Assembly (NCBI GenBank): GCA_963753485.1
Contig: CAVWCL010000009.1
Location: 62,001-126,000, forward strand
From: CAWDLX01 sp963753485
GTDB taxonomy: Bacteria; Actinomycetota; Actinomycetes; Mycobacteriales; Micromonosporaceae
Length of the DNA stretch: 64,000 nucleotides
Direction of reading: 5' to 3'
Part shown: positions 48,908 to 57,621 of the stretch, piece after piece
Numbering within the stretch: the first letter of the stretch is position 1
Layout: each line of letters opens with the position of its first letter
The notes under the pieces: generated by a model
Told to the model about the DNA's origin: nothing
The model's input: only the letters and a program-made list of their open reading frames with translations
Databases searched by the model: none
Position numbers and translations under genes: made by a program

Positions 48908-49852
48908 ATGGACGACGTGACCGGAGCGACCCGGGCCTGGCGGGCGCTGCCGCGAGCGACCCGGGCCGACGTGATCCGGCGCGCCCGGGCCGGCGAGTCC
49001 GCCGCTGACCCCCGGGTCGTGCCGATCGCCGCCGCCTGGGCCGCGACCCGGCCGGCACCGGAGGACAGCCTCCTCATGGCCGTCGTGCCCCTGGCCTACA
49101 TCCTGACCACGGTCGTCCTCACCGTCGGGCGGGCGCACCTGGATCGCAGCGACATCGACCTGGTGGTGCTGCTCTACCTGGTGCCGGTGCCGTGGTACTT
49201 CACCGCGAACAGGTGGGCTCCCCAGGTCGCCGCGGCCAACCTCAACGAGCTGGTCGGCCACGATGCGCCCCGGGGCTCGGTCCCGCTGGCGGTGACCGCC
49301 ACCGCGCGCCCGTACTGGTTCCGGTGGGCGCTCGGCGCCTGCATCGTCGCGGCCGCGATCCCGGCCGCCGTCGTCTTCAGCACCGCCTCGCCGGAGACGA
49401 ACCGGATCGCCGCGATGGCGGCGGTTCTGCTTCCGGTGCTGGGCATCGGCCTGGTCCCGGTGCTGCTGATGCGGCGGTCCCGGCCGGAGTGGGTTCGGGG
49501 GCGCCCGGCCGCCGGCCAACCGGTGCTCACCCTGGACCGGGGCGGGGTGCACCTACCTACGGTCGGCGTGAGCGCGGCCTGGTGCGATGTCGCCGCCGCC
49601 GGCTTCCGGCCGACCGGCGGTGGCGTGAGCTCGCCGCTCGGCGTCTACTTCGAGATCGACGACCTGGACGCGCTCCTCGTCGCCACCACCTTGAACCAGC
49701 GCCAGCGCGTCCGGCTGAGCCGGCGGCTGCGAGACCGTACGCTCAGCCTGCCGGCCCACTGGCTCGATCAGGATCTGGCGCTGATCGTCGGCACCGCCCG
49801 CGCGCTGATCGCGAGCGCGAACACAACCCCCGACACCTACCCGGCGACCTGA
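48908..49852 (+). CDS. Uncharacterised membrane protein
   Basis: I do not recognise a family. The 314-residue protein has a soluble N-terminus (about 1-50, Arg/Ala-rich), then four hydrophobic segments around 55-75, 84-100, 137-157 and 165-188, and a C-terminal cytoplasmic-type domain (about 195-314) with LDRGGVHLPTVGVSAAWCDV, which resembles a small beta domain of PH/DUF2550 type. The ATG at 48908 follows AAGGGC. It stands alone between leuB and serA, which are on the other strand, and converges on serA (12-base gap). Confidence 0.65.
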   Translation: MDDVTGATRAWRALPRATRADVIRRARAGESAADPRVVPIAAAWAATRPAPEDSLLMAVVPLAYILTTVVLTVGRAHLDRSDIDLVVLLYLVPVPWYFTANRWAPQVAAANLNELVGHDAPRGSVPLAVTATARPYWFRWALGACIVAAAIPAAVVFSTASPETNRIAAMAAVLLPVLGIGLVPVLLMRRSRPEWVRGRPAAGQPVLTLDRGGVHLPTVGVSAAWCDVAAAGFRPTGGGVSSPLGVYFEIDDLDALLVATTLNQRQRVRLSRRLRDRTLSLPAHWLDQDLALIVGTARALIASANTTPDTYPAT

Positions 49853-49863
49853 GCCGGAGTCGG

Positions 49864-51456
49864 TCAGTCGGTCAGGTCGACGGTGGAGGCGGCGGTCGCG
49901 CCGACCGCCTCGGCGGCCCGGCCGAGCAGCTCCGGCGCCACCGCGCTGTCCACGGTCAGGGTCATCAGCGCTTCGCCGCCGGCGACCCGCCGGGCGACCT
50001 GCATCGCGGCGATGTTCACCCCGGCCTCGCCGAGGATGGTGCCGATGGATCCGACAACGCCCGGGCGGTCGGCGTACCGGAAGAAGAGCAGCACCCCGAC
50101 CGCGTCGAGCTCCAGATCGAAGCCGTCCAGCTCGGTCAGCTTGACCGCCTCACGCAGACCGCTGAGGTGGGTGCCGGAGACCGACACGGTCCGACCGTCG
50201 GGCAGCGCGCCGCGGATCGAGACCAGGTTGGGGTGGTCGATCGTCTCGGCCGAGGTGGTCAACGCCACCTCGACCCCGCGGTCCGAGGCGACCAGCGGCG
50301 CGTTGACGTAGGTGACCTGCTCCTCCACCACCGGGGCGAAGAGGCCCTTGGTGGCGGCCAACTTGAGCACGCTCACGTCGTTGGCGATCACCTCGCCGCG
50401 GACCTCCACAGTGACGGCGGCGGCGACTCCGCCGGCCACCGCGGTGAAGACCCGCCCCAGCTTCTCCGCCAGCGGCAGCAGCGGGCGCACGTCCTCGGCG
50501 ACGATGCCGCCGGCCTGCACGTTGACCGCGTCCGGCACGAACTCACCATCGAGGGCGAGCTTGACGCTGCGGGCGACGGCGAGGCCGGCCTTGTCCTGCG
50601 CCTCGGCCGTCGAGGCACCGAGGTGCGGCGTGGCGACCACGTTGTCGAAGGCGAAGAGCGGGGAGGCGGTACACGGCTCCTTGGCGTACACGTCGATGCC
50701 GGCGCCGGCGACCCGGCCCTCGGCGATGGCGTCGGCGAGCGCCTGCTCGTCGATGAGCCCGCCGCGGGCCGCGTTGATGATCCGTACCCCGGGCTTGACC
50801 AGCCCCAGCTCCCGGGCCCCGATGAGCCCGAAGGTCTCCGGCGTCTTCGGCAGGTGGACCGAGATGAAGTCCGACTCCCGCAGCAGCTCCTCCAGCCCGA
50901 CCAGGCGCACACCCAGTTGGGCGGCCCGCGCCGGCTGCACGTACGGGTCATAGGCGATCAGGCGGGTGCCGAAGGCGGCGATGCGCTGGGCGAAGAGCAC
51001 CCCGATCCGGCCAAGACCGATCACCCCGACGGTCTTGCCCTGGATCTCGACGCCGGTGTATCTGGAGCGCTTCCATTCTCCGGACTTCAGCGCGGCCGAC
51101 GCCGACGCCGTGTGCCGGGCCACCGTGAGTAGCAACGCCACCGCTTGCTCGGCGGCGGAGACGATGTTCGAGGTGGGCGCGTTGACCACCATCACACCCC
51201 GGGCCGTCGCGGCGGCCACGTCGACGTTGTCCAGGCCGACTCCGGCCCGGGCGACCACGCTCAGCCGGGGCGCGGCGGCGAGCGCCTCGGCGTCGAGGTA
51301 GGTCGCGCTGCGCACGATGACCGCGTCCGCCTCGGCCAGCGCGGCCAGCAGGGCCGAGCGGTCGGTCCCGTCGACGTGACGGACCTCGAAGTCGTGGGCG
51401 AGGACGTCGATGGCGGCGGGCGCGAGCTCCTCGGCGACGAGTACGACGGCGGTCAC
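49864..51456 (-). CDS. serA: D-3-phosphoglycerate dehydrogenase
   Basis: SerA catalyses the first step of serine synthesis. The 530-residue long form has the NAD-binding VGVIGLGRIGVLFAQRI, INAARGGLIDEQALADAI, the catalytic His block VATPHLGASTAEAQ, a substrate/intervening domain (about 320-450), and a C-terminal ACT domain (VLLFFRYADRPGVVGSIGTI) for serine feedback. GTG 51456 follows GAGGGAG; the ORF to 51603 is non-coding upstream sequence. It belongs to the serine/BCAA island next to ilvC. Confidence 0.95.
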   Translation of the reverse strand: MTAVVLVAEELAPAAIDVLAHDFEVRHVDGTDRSALLAALAEADAVIVRSATYLDAEALAAAPRLSVVARAGVGLDNVDVAAATARGVMVVNAPTSNIVSAAEQAVALLLTVARHTASASAALKSGEWKRSRYTGVEIQGKTVGVIGLGRIGVLFAQRIAAFGTRLIAYDPYVQPARAAQLGVRLVGLEELLRESDFISVHLPKTPETFGLIGARELGLVKPGVRIINAARGGLIDEQALADAIAEGRVAGAGIDVYAKEPCTASPLFAFDNVVATPHLGASTAEAQDKAGLAVARSVKLALDGEFVPDAVNVQAGGIVAEDVRPLLPLAEKLGRVFTAVAGGVAAAVTVEVRGEVIANDVSVLKLAATKGLFAPVVEEQVTYVNAPLVASDRGVEVALTTSAETIDHPNLVSIRGALPDGRTVSVSGTHLSGLREAVKLTELDGFDLELDAVGVLLFFRYADRPGVVGSIGTILGEAGVNIAAMQVARRVAGGEALMTLTVDSAVAPELLGRAAEAVGATAASTVDLTD

Positions 51457-51589
51457 GGTCTCCCTCACGGTGGCTCGGCGGCTGGCCTGCCGATCGTAAA
51501 GCGTCCGCGCGGCCCGGCGCCCGTCTACGCGCTGTGGCACCCGCCACGCCCGCTCTGGGCCGGCCACGGGTGGGCAGGACGGGCCGTGT

Positions 51590-51643
51590 GTTAGCAAGGG
51601 CACCCTTTACAACGGAATGCGTTAATGGGGTGCCCTTGCTAAC
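51590..51643. repeat. 54-bp palindrome, copy 2, downstream of ilvC
   Basis: The arms GTTAGCAAGGGCACCC and GGGTGCCCTTGCTAAC are perfect complements over 16 bases around a 22-base loop. Its reverse complement aligns with copy 1 (19395-19448) including the loop. It lies after the ilvC stop and before serA (both minus strand). No T-run follows. Confidence 0.85.
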
Positions 51644-51735
51644 GCACGGGCCGGGGCGCGGCGGCACCCAGCGCGGTGAGTTGTGGTGGGCGGGCCGCGC
51701 CGGGGAGTGCGCGGCCCGCGCACCGGTTGGTGCGG

Positions 51736-52749
<1,014 letters not shown>

Positions 52750-52761
52750 ATCGATACCTTT

Positions 52762-53277
52762 CTATGAGGCTGCGCGCAGCACCGGTGCCGTGATCGACCG
52801 GGAACCTCGTCCGATCGCCACCACGCCCGACTGCACCATTTCCTTGATTCCGTACGGTTCGAGGTCGCGCAGCAGCGCATCCAGTTTCTCCGCGGTGCCG
52901 GTCGCCTCGATCGTGAGGGCATCCGGCGCCACGTCGACCACGCGGGCGCGGAACAGCTGCACCGTCTCCAGCACCTGGGAGCGCTGCGGTCGGTCGGCGC
53001 GCACCTTCACCAGCAGCAGCTCGCGCTGCACCGACGCCCCCGACTCGAGCTCGACGATCTTCAGCACGTTCACCAGCTTGTTGAGCTGTTTGGTGACCTG
53101 CTCGAGCGGAGAGTCCTCGGCGTTGACGACGATGGTGATGCGAGAGATCTCGGCGTGCTCGGTCTCGCCGACCGCGAGTGAGTCGATGTTGAATCCACGC
53201 CGGGAGAAGAGACCCGCGACCCGGGCCAGGACGCCCGGCTTGTTCTCGACGAGAACCGAGAGGGTGTGCGTGCTCAT
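52762..53277 (-). CDS. ilvN: Acetolactate synthase, small regulatory subunit
   Basis: IlvN gives the large subunit activity and valine feedback sensitivity. The 171-residue protein has an ACT domain (HTLSVLVENKPGVLARVAGL, FNIDSLAVGETEHAEISRIT) and the C-terminal IlvN domain (LLVKVRADRPQRSQVLETV). ATG 53277 has GGAAGGG upstream and is preferred to the longer ORF. It is 28 bases after ilvB. Confidence 0.95.
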   Translation of the reverse strand: MSTHTLSVLVENKPGVLARVAGLFSRRGFNIDSLAVGETEHAEISRITIVVNAEDSPLEQVTKQLNKLVNVLKIVELESGASVQRELLLVKVRADRPQRSQVLETVQLFRARVVDVAPDALTIEATGTAEKLDALLRDLEPYGIKEMVQSGVVAIGRGSRSITAPVLRAAS

Positions 53278-53305
53278 GTCAATCCCTTCCGTCGACGCCC
53301 ACGCG

Positions 53306-55222
53306 TCACAGGTCGTCGTCGTCGAATGCGGGCCGCACGTCGCGGGCGAACATGATCTCGTCGTTGCTGGTGCCGGCGGCCACCATCGGCCAGACCATGG
53401 CGTCCTTGCCCACCACGAAGTCGACCACGACCGGGGCGTCGTCGATCGCCATCGCGGCTTCGATGGTGGCGTCCACATCGGACGCGCTCTCGCAGCGCAG
53501 GCCGACACAGCCGAAGGCGTCGGCGAGCTTGACGAAATCGGGGATGCGGTGCTTGTGCGTGCCGAGGTCGGTGTGCGAGTAGCGCTCGCCGTAGAAGAGG
53601 GTCTGCCACTGGCGGACCATGCCCAGGTTCCCGTTATTGATCACGGCGACCTTGATCGGGATGTTCTCCAGGGCACACGTGGCCAGCTCCTGGTTGGTCA
53701 TCTGGAAGCAGCCGTCACCGTCGATCGCCCACACCGTCGCCTCCGGTCGGCCGACCTTCGCCCCCATGGCCGCGGGTACGGCGTAGCCCATGGTGCCCAA
53801 CCCGCCCGAGTTCAGCCAGGTCGCGGGGTTGTCGTAGGTGATGAACTGCGACGCCCACATCTGGTGCTGGCCGACGCCGGCGACGTAGATGCCCTCCGGG
53901 CCGACGATCTCGCCCAGGCGCTTGATGACGTACTGCGGCGCGAGCGCGCCATCGGGCGGCTCCTCCCAGCCCAGCGGGTAGCGGGAGCGGATGTCGTCGA
54001 GCTGGCGCCACCAGTCGGCGATGTCGGCCCGGTGGGCCGCCTTGTGCTCGGCCGCCACCGCGGCGACCAGCTCGTCGATCACATAGCGGGCGTCGCCCAC
54101 GATCGGTACGTCGGCGGCCCGGTTCTTGCCGATCTCGGCCGGGTCGATGTCGGCATGCACCACCGCCGCGCCGGGGGCGAAGCTGTCCAGCTTGCCGGTG
54201 ACCCGGTCGTCGAAGCGGGCGCCGAGGGCGACCAGCAGGTCCGCCTTCTGCAGCGCGAACACCGCGGCCACGCTGCCGTGCATGCCCGGCATGCCCAGGT
54301 GCTGGCGGTGGCTGTCGGGGAACGCCCCGCGGGCCATCAGGGTGGTGACCACCGGCGCTCCGGTCAGCTCGGCCAGCTTGCGCAGCGACGCCGCCGCGCG
54401 CGCCTTGAGAACGCCACCGCCGACGTAAAGCACTGGGCGGCGGGCCATCGCGATCAGCTTCGCCGCCTCCCTGATCTGCTTGCCGTGCGGTTGCAGGGTC
54501 GGCCGGTAGCCGGGCAGCTCCAGCGTGGGCGGCCAGGAGAACTCGGTACGGGCGGTCAGCACGTCCTTGGGGATGTCGACCAGGACCGGCCCGGGCCGGC
54601 CGGTGCCGGCGAGGTGGAACGCCTCGGCCACGATCCGGGGCAGGTCCTCGGGACGCTGGACGAGGTAGTTGTGCTTGGTGATCGGCAGCGTGATCCCCTG
54701 GATGTCGGCCTCCTGGAAGGCGTCCGAGCCGATCGCCCCGCTGGGCACCTGGCCGGTGATGGCAACCATGGCCACCGAGTCCATGTACGCGTCCGCGATC
54801 GGCGTGACCAGGTTCGTCGCCCCCGGACCGGAGGTGGCCATGCAGACGCCGACCTTGCCGGTGGCCTGGGCGTATCCGGTGGCCGCGTGGCCGGCTCCCT
54901 GCTCGTGGCGGACCAGGATGTGGCGCACTTTCGAGTCGAAGATCGGGTCGTACGCCGGCAGGATCGCCCCACCAGGGATGCCGAACATGACGTCGACGCC
55001 GAGGGACTCCAGTGAGCGCACCAGCGACTGCGCCCCGGTGACCGACTCGGTGACCACGGCCCTTGGCGGGTGTGGCGGCGCGGTGGCCGGGGTGGCCGGG
55101 TGGTTCGCGTGGCCGTGCGCCTTCACGCCGGCGGCGACCGTGAGCGGCGACGGGGCCGCGGCGCCGGGACGTGGGGCCGCCGGTGGGGCGGGGTCTGACG
55201 GTGACTTGGTCATGGCGTCCAT
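53306..55222 (-). CDS. ilvB: Acetolactate synthase, large catalytic subunit
   Basis: IlvB is the thiamine-diphosphate enzyme that starts valine/leucine synthesis and makes acetohydroxybutyrate for isoleucine. The 638-residue protein has a disordered Pro/Ala-rich N-terminus (about 1-55), VDVMFGIPGGAILPAYD, the catalytic-Glu block LVRHEQGAGHAATGYAQ, VGALGARFDDRVTGK-like ALGARFDDRVTGKL, and the TPP motif AIDGDGCFQMTNQELATC. An ATG three codons in (55213) is better spaced from GAAGG and may be the true start. Expression is probably controlled by the leader and terminator at 55342-55446. Confidence 0.95.
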   Translation of the reverse strand: MDAMTKSPSDPAPPAAPRPGAAAPSPLTVAAGVKAHGHANHPATPATAPPHPPRAVVTESVTGAQSLVRSLESLGVDVMFGIPGGAILPAYDPIFDSKVRHILVRHEQGAGHAATGYAQATGKVGVCMATSGPGATNLVTPIADAYMDSVAMVAITGQVPSGAIGSDAFQEADIQGITLPITKHNYLVQRPEDLPRIVAEAFHLAGTGRPGPVLVDIPKDVLTARTEFSWPPTLELPGYRPTLQPHGKQIREAAKLIAMARRPVLYVGGGVLKARAAASLRKLAELTGAPVVTTLMARGAFPDSHRQHLGMPGMHGSVAAVFALQKADLLVALGARFDDRVTGKLDSFAPGAAVVHADIDPAEIGKNRAADVPIVGDARYVIDELVAAVAAEHKAAHRADIADWWRQLDDIRSRYPLGWEEPPDGALAPQYVIKRLGEIVGPEGIYVAGVGQHQMWASQFITYDNPATWLNSGGLGTMGYAVPAAMGAKVGRPEATVWAIDGDGCFQMTNQELATCALENIPIKVAVINNGNLGMVRQWQTLFYGERYSHTDLGTHKHRIPDFVKLADAFGCVGLRCESASDVDATIEAAMAIDDAPVVVDFVVGKDAMVWPMVAAGTSNDEIMFARDVRPAFDDDDL

Positions 55223-55341
55223 GCCTTCGCTGGGTGGTGCCGGGTCGTTCTGGGCGGCTCTGGTGCTCTGCGGATTTCGGTGCTGCGGTCGGGGGCCCGG
55301 CCGACTGCCCAGGCAGCAAAGTGGCCACCGGCCCGGGCAAC

Positions 55342-55372
55342 AAAAGAGCCCGCGTGCAGGGCACGTGGGCTC
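55342..55372 (-). terminator. Attenuator terminator before ilvB
   Basis: On the minus strand a stem (GAGCCCACGTG / CACGCGGGCTC with a mismatch) is followed by TTTTG. Before it, GCGCGTCC / GGACGCGC (55373-55399) forms a perfect hairpin that touches the leader stop codon. The terminator is about 120 bases before ilvB. Confidence 0.75.
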
Positions 55373-55398
55373 GCGCGTCCGGGAGGTCCCTGGACGCG

Positions 55399-55446
55399 CT
55401 AGGTGAGTACTCGGGTCGGGCGGGTCATTGCACCAGACTGCCGCAT
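55399..55446 (-). CDS. Putative 15-residue leader peptide for ilvB with Val-Leu codons
   Basis: The ORF MRQSGAMTRPTRVLT starts at ATG 55446 after the strong site GGGAGGTGAGA and ends with a TAG overlapping the first hairpin. Val (GTA, rare at this GC) and Leu (CTC) codons come just before the end. With the terminator downstream this is the layout of ilvB attenuators known in Streptomyces and Corynebacterium. TTGACC in the upstream sequence (about 55480-55485) may be a -35 element. Confidence 0.75.
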   Translation of the reverse strand: MRQSGAMTRPTRVLT

Positions 55447-55638
55447 TCTCACCTCCCGAGCCATTTCATCCCACATCGTGGTCAACGCGCTGGTCACAGG
55501 TCGGTAACGGCGGCTCGGTCACCCTGCGCTCAGGCGCGACCACACCCGCATGACCTGGACATATCGCTCGGCGGTCCCGCGAGGTGGACAGATGCCAGGG
55601 GGGTCGCCCGCGAAAATCCTCGCTGGCATTCTTGACAG

Positions 55639-57486
55639 ATGCCGAAGCTACGCTCCGCCACTACCACCGAGGGCCGCACCATGGCCGGCGCCCGTGCGCT
55701 CTGGCGCGCGACCGGGATGACCGATGCCGACTTCGGCAAGCCCATTGTCGCAGTCGCGAACTCCTTCACCCAGTTCGTGCCCGGCCACGTGCACCTGCGC
55801 CACATCGGTGCGCTGGTCGCCGACGCCATCGCCGATGCGGGTGGCGTCGGGCGGGAGTTCAACACGATCGCGGTCGACGACGGCATCGCGATGGGGCATG
55901 GCGGCATGCTCTACTCGCTGCCCAGCCGGGAACTGATCGCCGACTCGGTCGAGTACATGGTGCAGGCCCACTGCGCCGACGCGCTCGTCTGCATCTCCAA
56001 CTGCGACAAGATCACACCGGGTATGTTGCTGGCGGCGCTCCGCCTGAACATCCCGACGGTGTTCGTCTCCGGCGGCCCGATGGAGGCCGGCAAGACGGTC
56101 GCGGTGGCCGGCGTGGTGCACCCGAAGTTGGACCTCATCGACGCCATGACCGCCTCGGCGGACGCGACCGTGAGCGGCGACCGGTTGGCCGAGATCGAGC
56201 GGTCGGCCTGTCCCACCTGTGGCTCGTGCTCGGGGATGTTCACCGCGAACTCGATGAACTGCCTGACCGAGGCGATCGGACTGGCCCTGCCGGGCAACGG
56301 GTCCACATTGGCCACCCACGCCGCGCGCCGCCGTCTCTTCGTCGAGGCCGGCCGGCTCGTGGTCGAGCTGGCTCGCCGCTACTACGACGGCGACGACGAC
56401 TCGGTGCTGCCGCGCGCCGTCGCAACCCGGCCCGCGTTCGCCAACGCGGTCGCCCTCGATGTCGCCATGGGTGGCTCCACCAACACCGTGCTGCACCTAC
56501 TCGCCGCGGCCCGGGAGGCGGAGCTCGACTTCGGGGTGGCCGATATCGACGCGATCTCGCGACGGGTGCCGTGTCTGGCCAAGGTCGCGCCGAACACGCC
56601 GAAGTACCACATGGAGGACGTGCACCGAGCCGGCGGCATCCCGGCGATCCTGGGCGAGCTCGATCGGGCTGGGCTGCTCGACCGTACGGTGCATGCGGTG
56701 CACGCCCCGTCGCTCGAGCGGTGGCTCACCGACTGGGACGTGCGCGGCTCGCGCGCCGGCGAGGCGGCGCGCGAGTTGTTCCACGCCGCGCCGGGCGGTG
56801 TGCGGACGACCGAGCCGTTCTCCACCGAGAATCGGTGGTCCACACTGGACACGGATGCCGCCGACGGTTGCATCCGCGACGCCGCCCACGCGTACTCCGC
56901 CGATGGTGGCCTCGCTGTGCTCTTCGGCGACCTCGCGCCCGCGGGCTGCGTGGTCAAGACCGCCGGCGTCCCCGAGGACCGGCTCACCTTCCGCGGGCCG
57001 GCGAAGGTGTTCGAGTCGCAGGAGGCCGCGGTCGAGGCGATCCTGCGCGGGGACATCGTCGCCGGCGACGTCGTGGTGATCCGCTACGAGGGCCCGCGGG
57101 GCGGGCCGGGCATGCAGGAGATGCTCTACCCCACCTCGTTCCTCAAGGGGCGGGGACTGGGCCGCGACTGTGCGCTCATCACCGACGGCCGCTTCTCGGG
57201 CGGCACCAGCGGGCTCTCGGTCGGCCACATCTCACCCGAGGCGGCCGCCGGCGGGCTGATCGCCCTGGTTGCGGACGGCGACGAGATCTCGATCGACATC
57301 CCCGCCCGCACGATCGCGTTGGGGGTCGCCAGCGACGAGGTCGACGCCCGCCGGATCGCCCAGGAGAAGCGCGACCACCCGTACACCCCGGCCGGGCGGG
57401 AACGGACGGTATCGGCCGCGCTGCGCGCGTACGCGCTGATGGCGACCTCGGCGTCGGACGGCGCCTACCGCCGGCTGCCATCCTGA
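55639..57486 (+). CDS. ilvD: Dihydroxy-acid dehydratase
   Basis: IlvD dehydrates dihydroxy acids in isoleucine and valine synthesis. The 615-residue protein has MAGARALWRATGMTDADFGK, the Fe-S cysteines in CISNCDKITPGML and CPTCGSCSGMFTANSMNCL, PGNGSTLATHAARR, DVAMGGSTNTVLHLLAAA, and LITDGRFSGGTSGLSVGHIS. The ATG at 55639 has no ribosome-binding site (TTGACAG precedes it), so leaderless translation is likely. The upstream region to ilvB (416 bases) holds the ilvB leader and no other clear element. Confidence 0.96.
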   Translation: MPKLRSATTTEGRTMAGARALWRATGMTDADFGKPIVAVANSFTQFVPGHVHLRHIGALVADAIADAGGVGREFNTIAVDDGIAMGHGGMLYSLPSRELIADSVEYMVQAHCADALVCISNCDKITPGMLLAALRLNIPTVFVSGGPMEAGKTVAVAGVVHPKLDLIDAMTASADATVSGDRLAEIERSACPTCGSCSGMFTANSMNCLTEAIGLALPGNGSTLATHAARRRLFVEAGRLVVELARRYYDGDDDSVLPRAVATRPAFANAVALDVAMGGSTNTVLHLLAAAREAELDFGVADIDAISRRVPCLAKVAPNTPKYHMEDVHRAGGIPAILGELDRAGLLDRTVHAVHAPSLERWLTDWDVRGSRAGEAARELFHAAPGGVRTTEPFSTENRWSTLDTDAADGCIRDAAHAYSADGGLAVLFGDLAPAGCVVKTAGVPEDRLTFRGPAKVFESQEAAVEAILRGDIVAGDVVVIRYEGPRGGPGMQEMLYPTSFLKGRGLGRDCALITDGRFSGGTSGLSVGHISPEAAAGGLIALVADGDEISIDIPARTIALGVASDEVDARRIAQEKRDHPYTPAGRERTVSAALRAYALMATSASDGAYRRLPS

Positions 57487-57512
57487 GCGATCGGGCCACG
57501 CCGGCCGGCGCC

Positions 57513-57592
57513 GGGTTCGTGACCGCAGGCCCGGGTTGGTGACCGCGGGCCTGGGGTCGTGACCGCGGGCCCGGCCCGGTGACCAGCGGCCG
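57513..57592. repeat. 20-bp imperfect tandem repeat, four units
   Basis: Units begin at 57513, 57533, 57553 and 57573. The common core is GGTCGTGACCGCGGGCC, with substitutions in each copy. It lies between ilvD and the GGDEF-EAL gene and reaches to 18 bases before its -10 candidate. Confidence 0.75.
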
Positions 57593-57609
57593 CGCCGTCA
57601 ATTAGGGCG

Positions 57610-57615
57610 TATCGT
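57610..57615 (+). promoter_or_regulatory. Candidate -10 box of a leaderless promoter for the GGDEF-EAL gene
   Basis: TATCGT lies six bases before the GTG at 57622. No ribosome-binding site is close enough to the start. Confidence 0.45.
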
Positions 57616-57621
57616 GATAAC

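Noticed and set aside
55584..57542. A 652-residue plus-strand frame overlapping ilvD
   Set aside because: It is another reading frame of ilvD with Arg/Ala-rich composition and no known motif, while the ilvD frame has all family residues.
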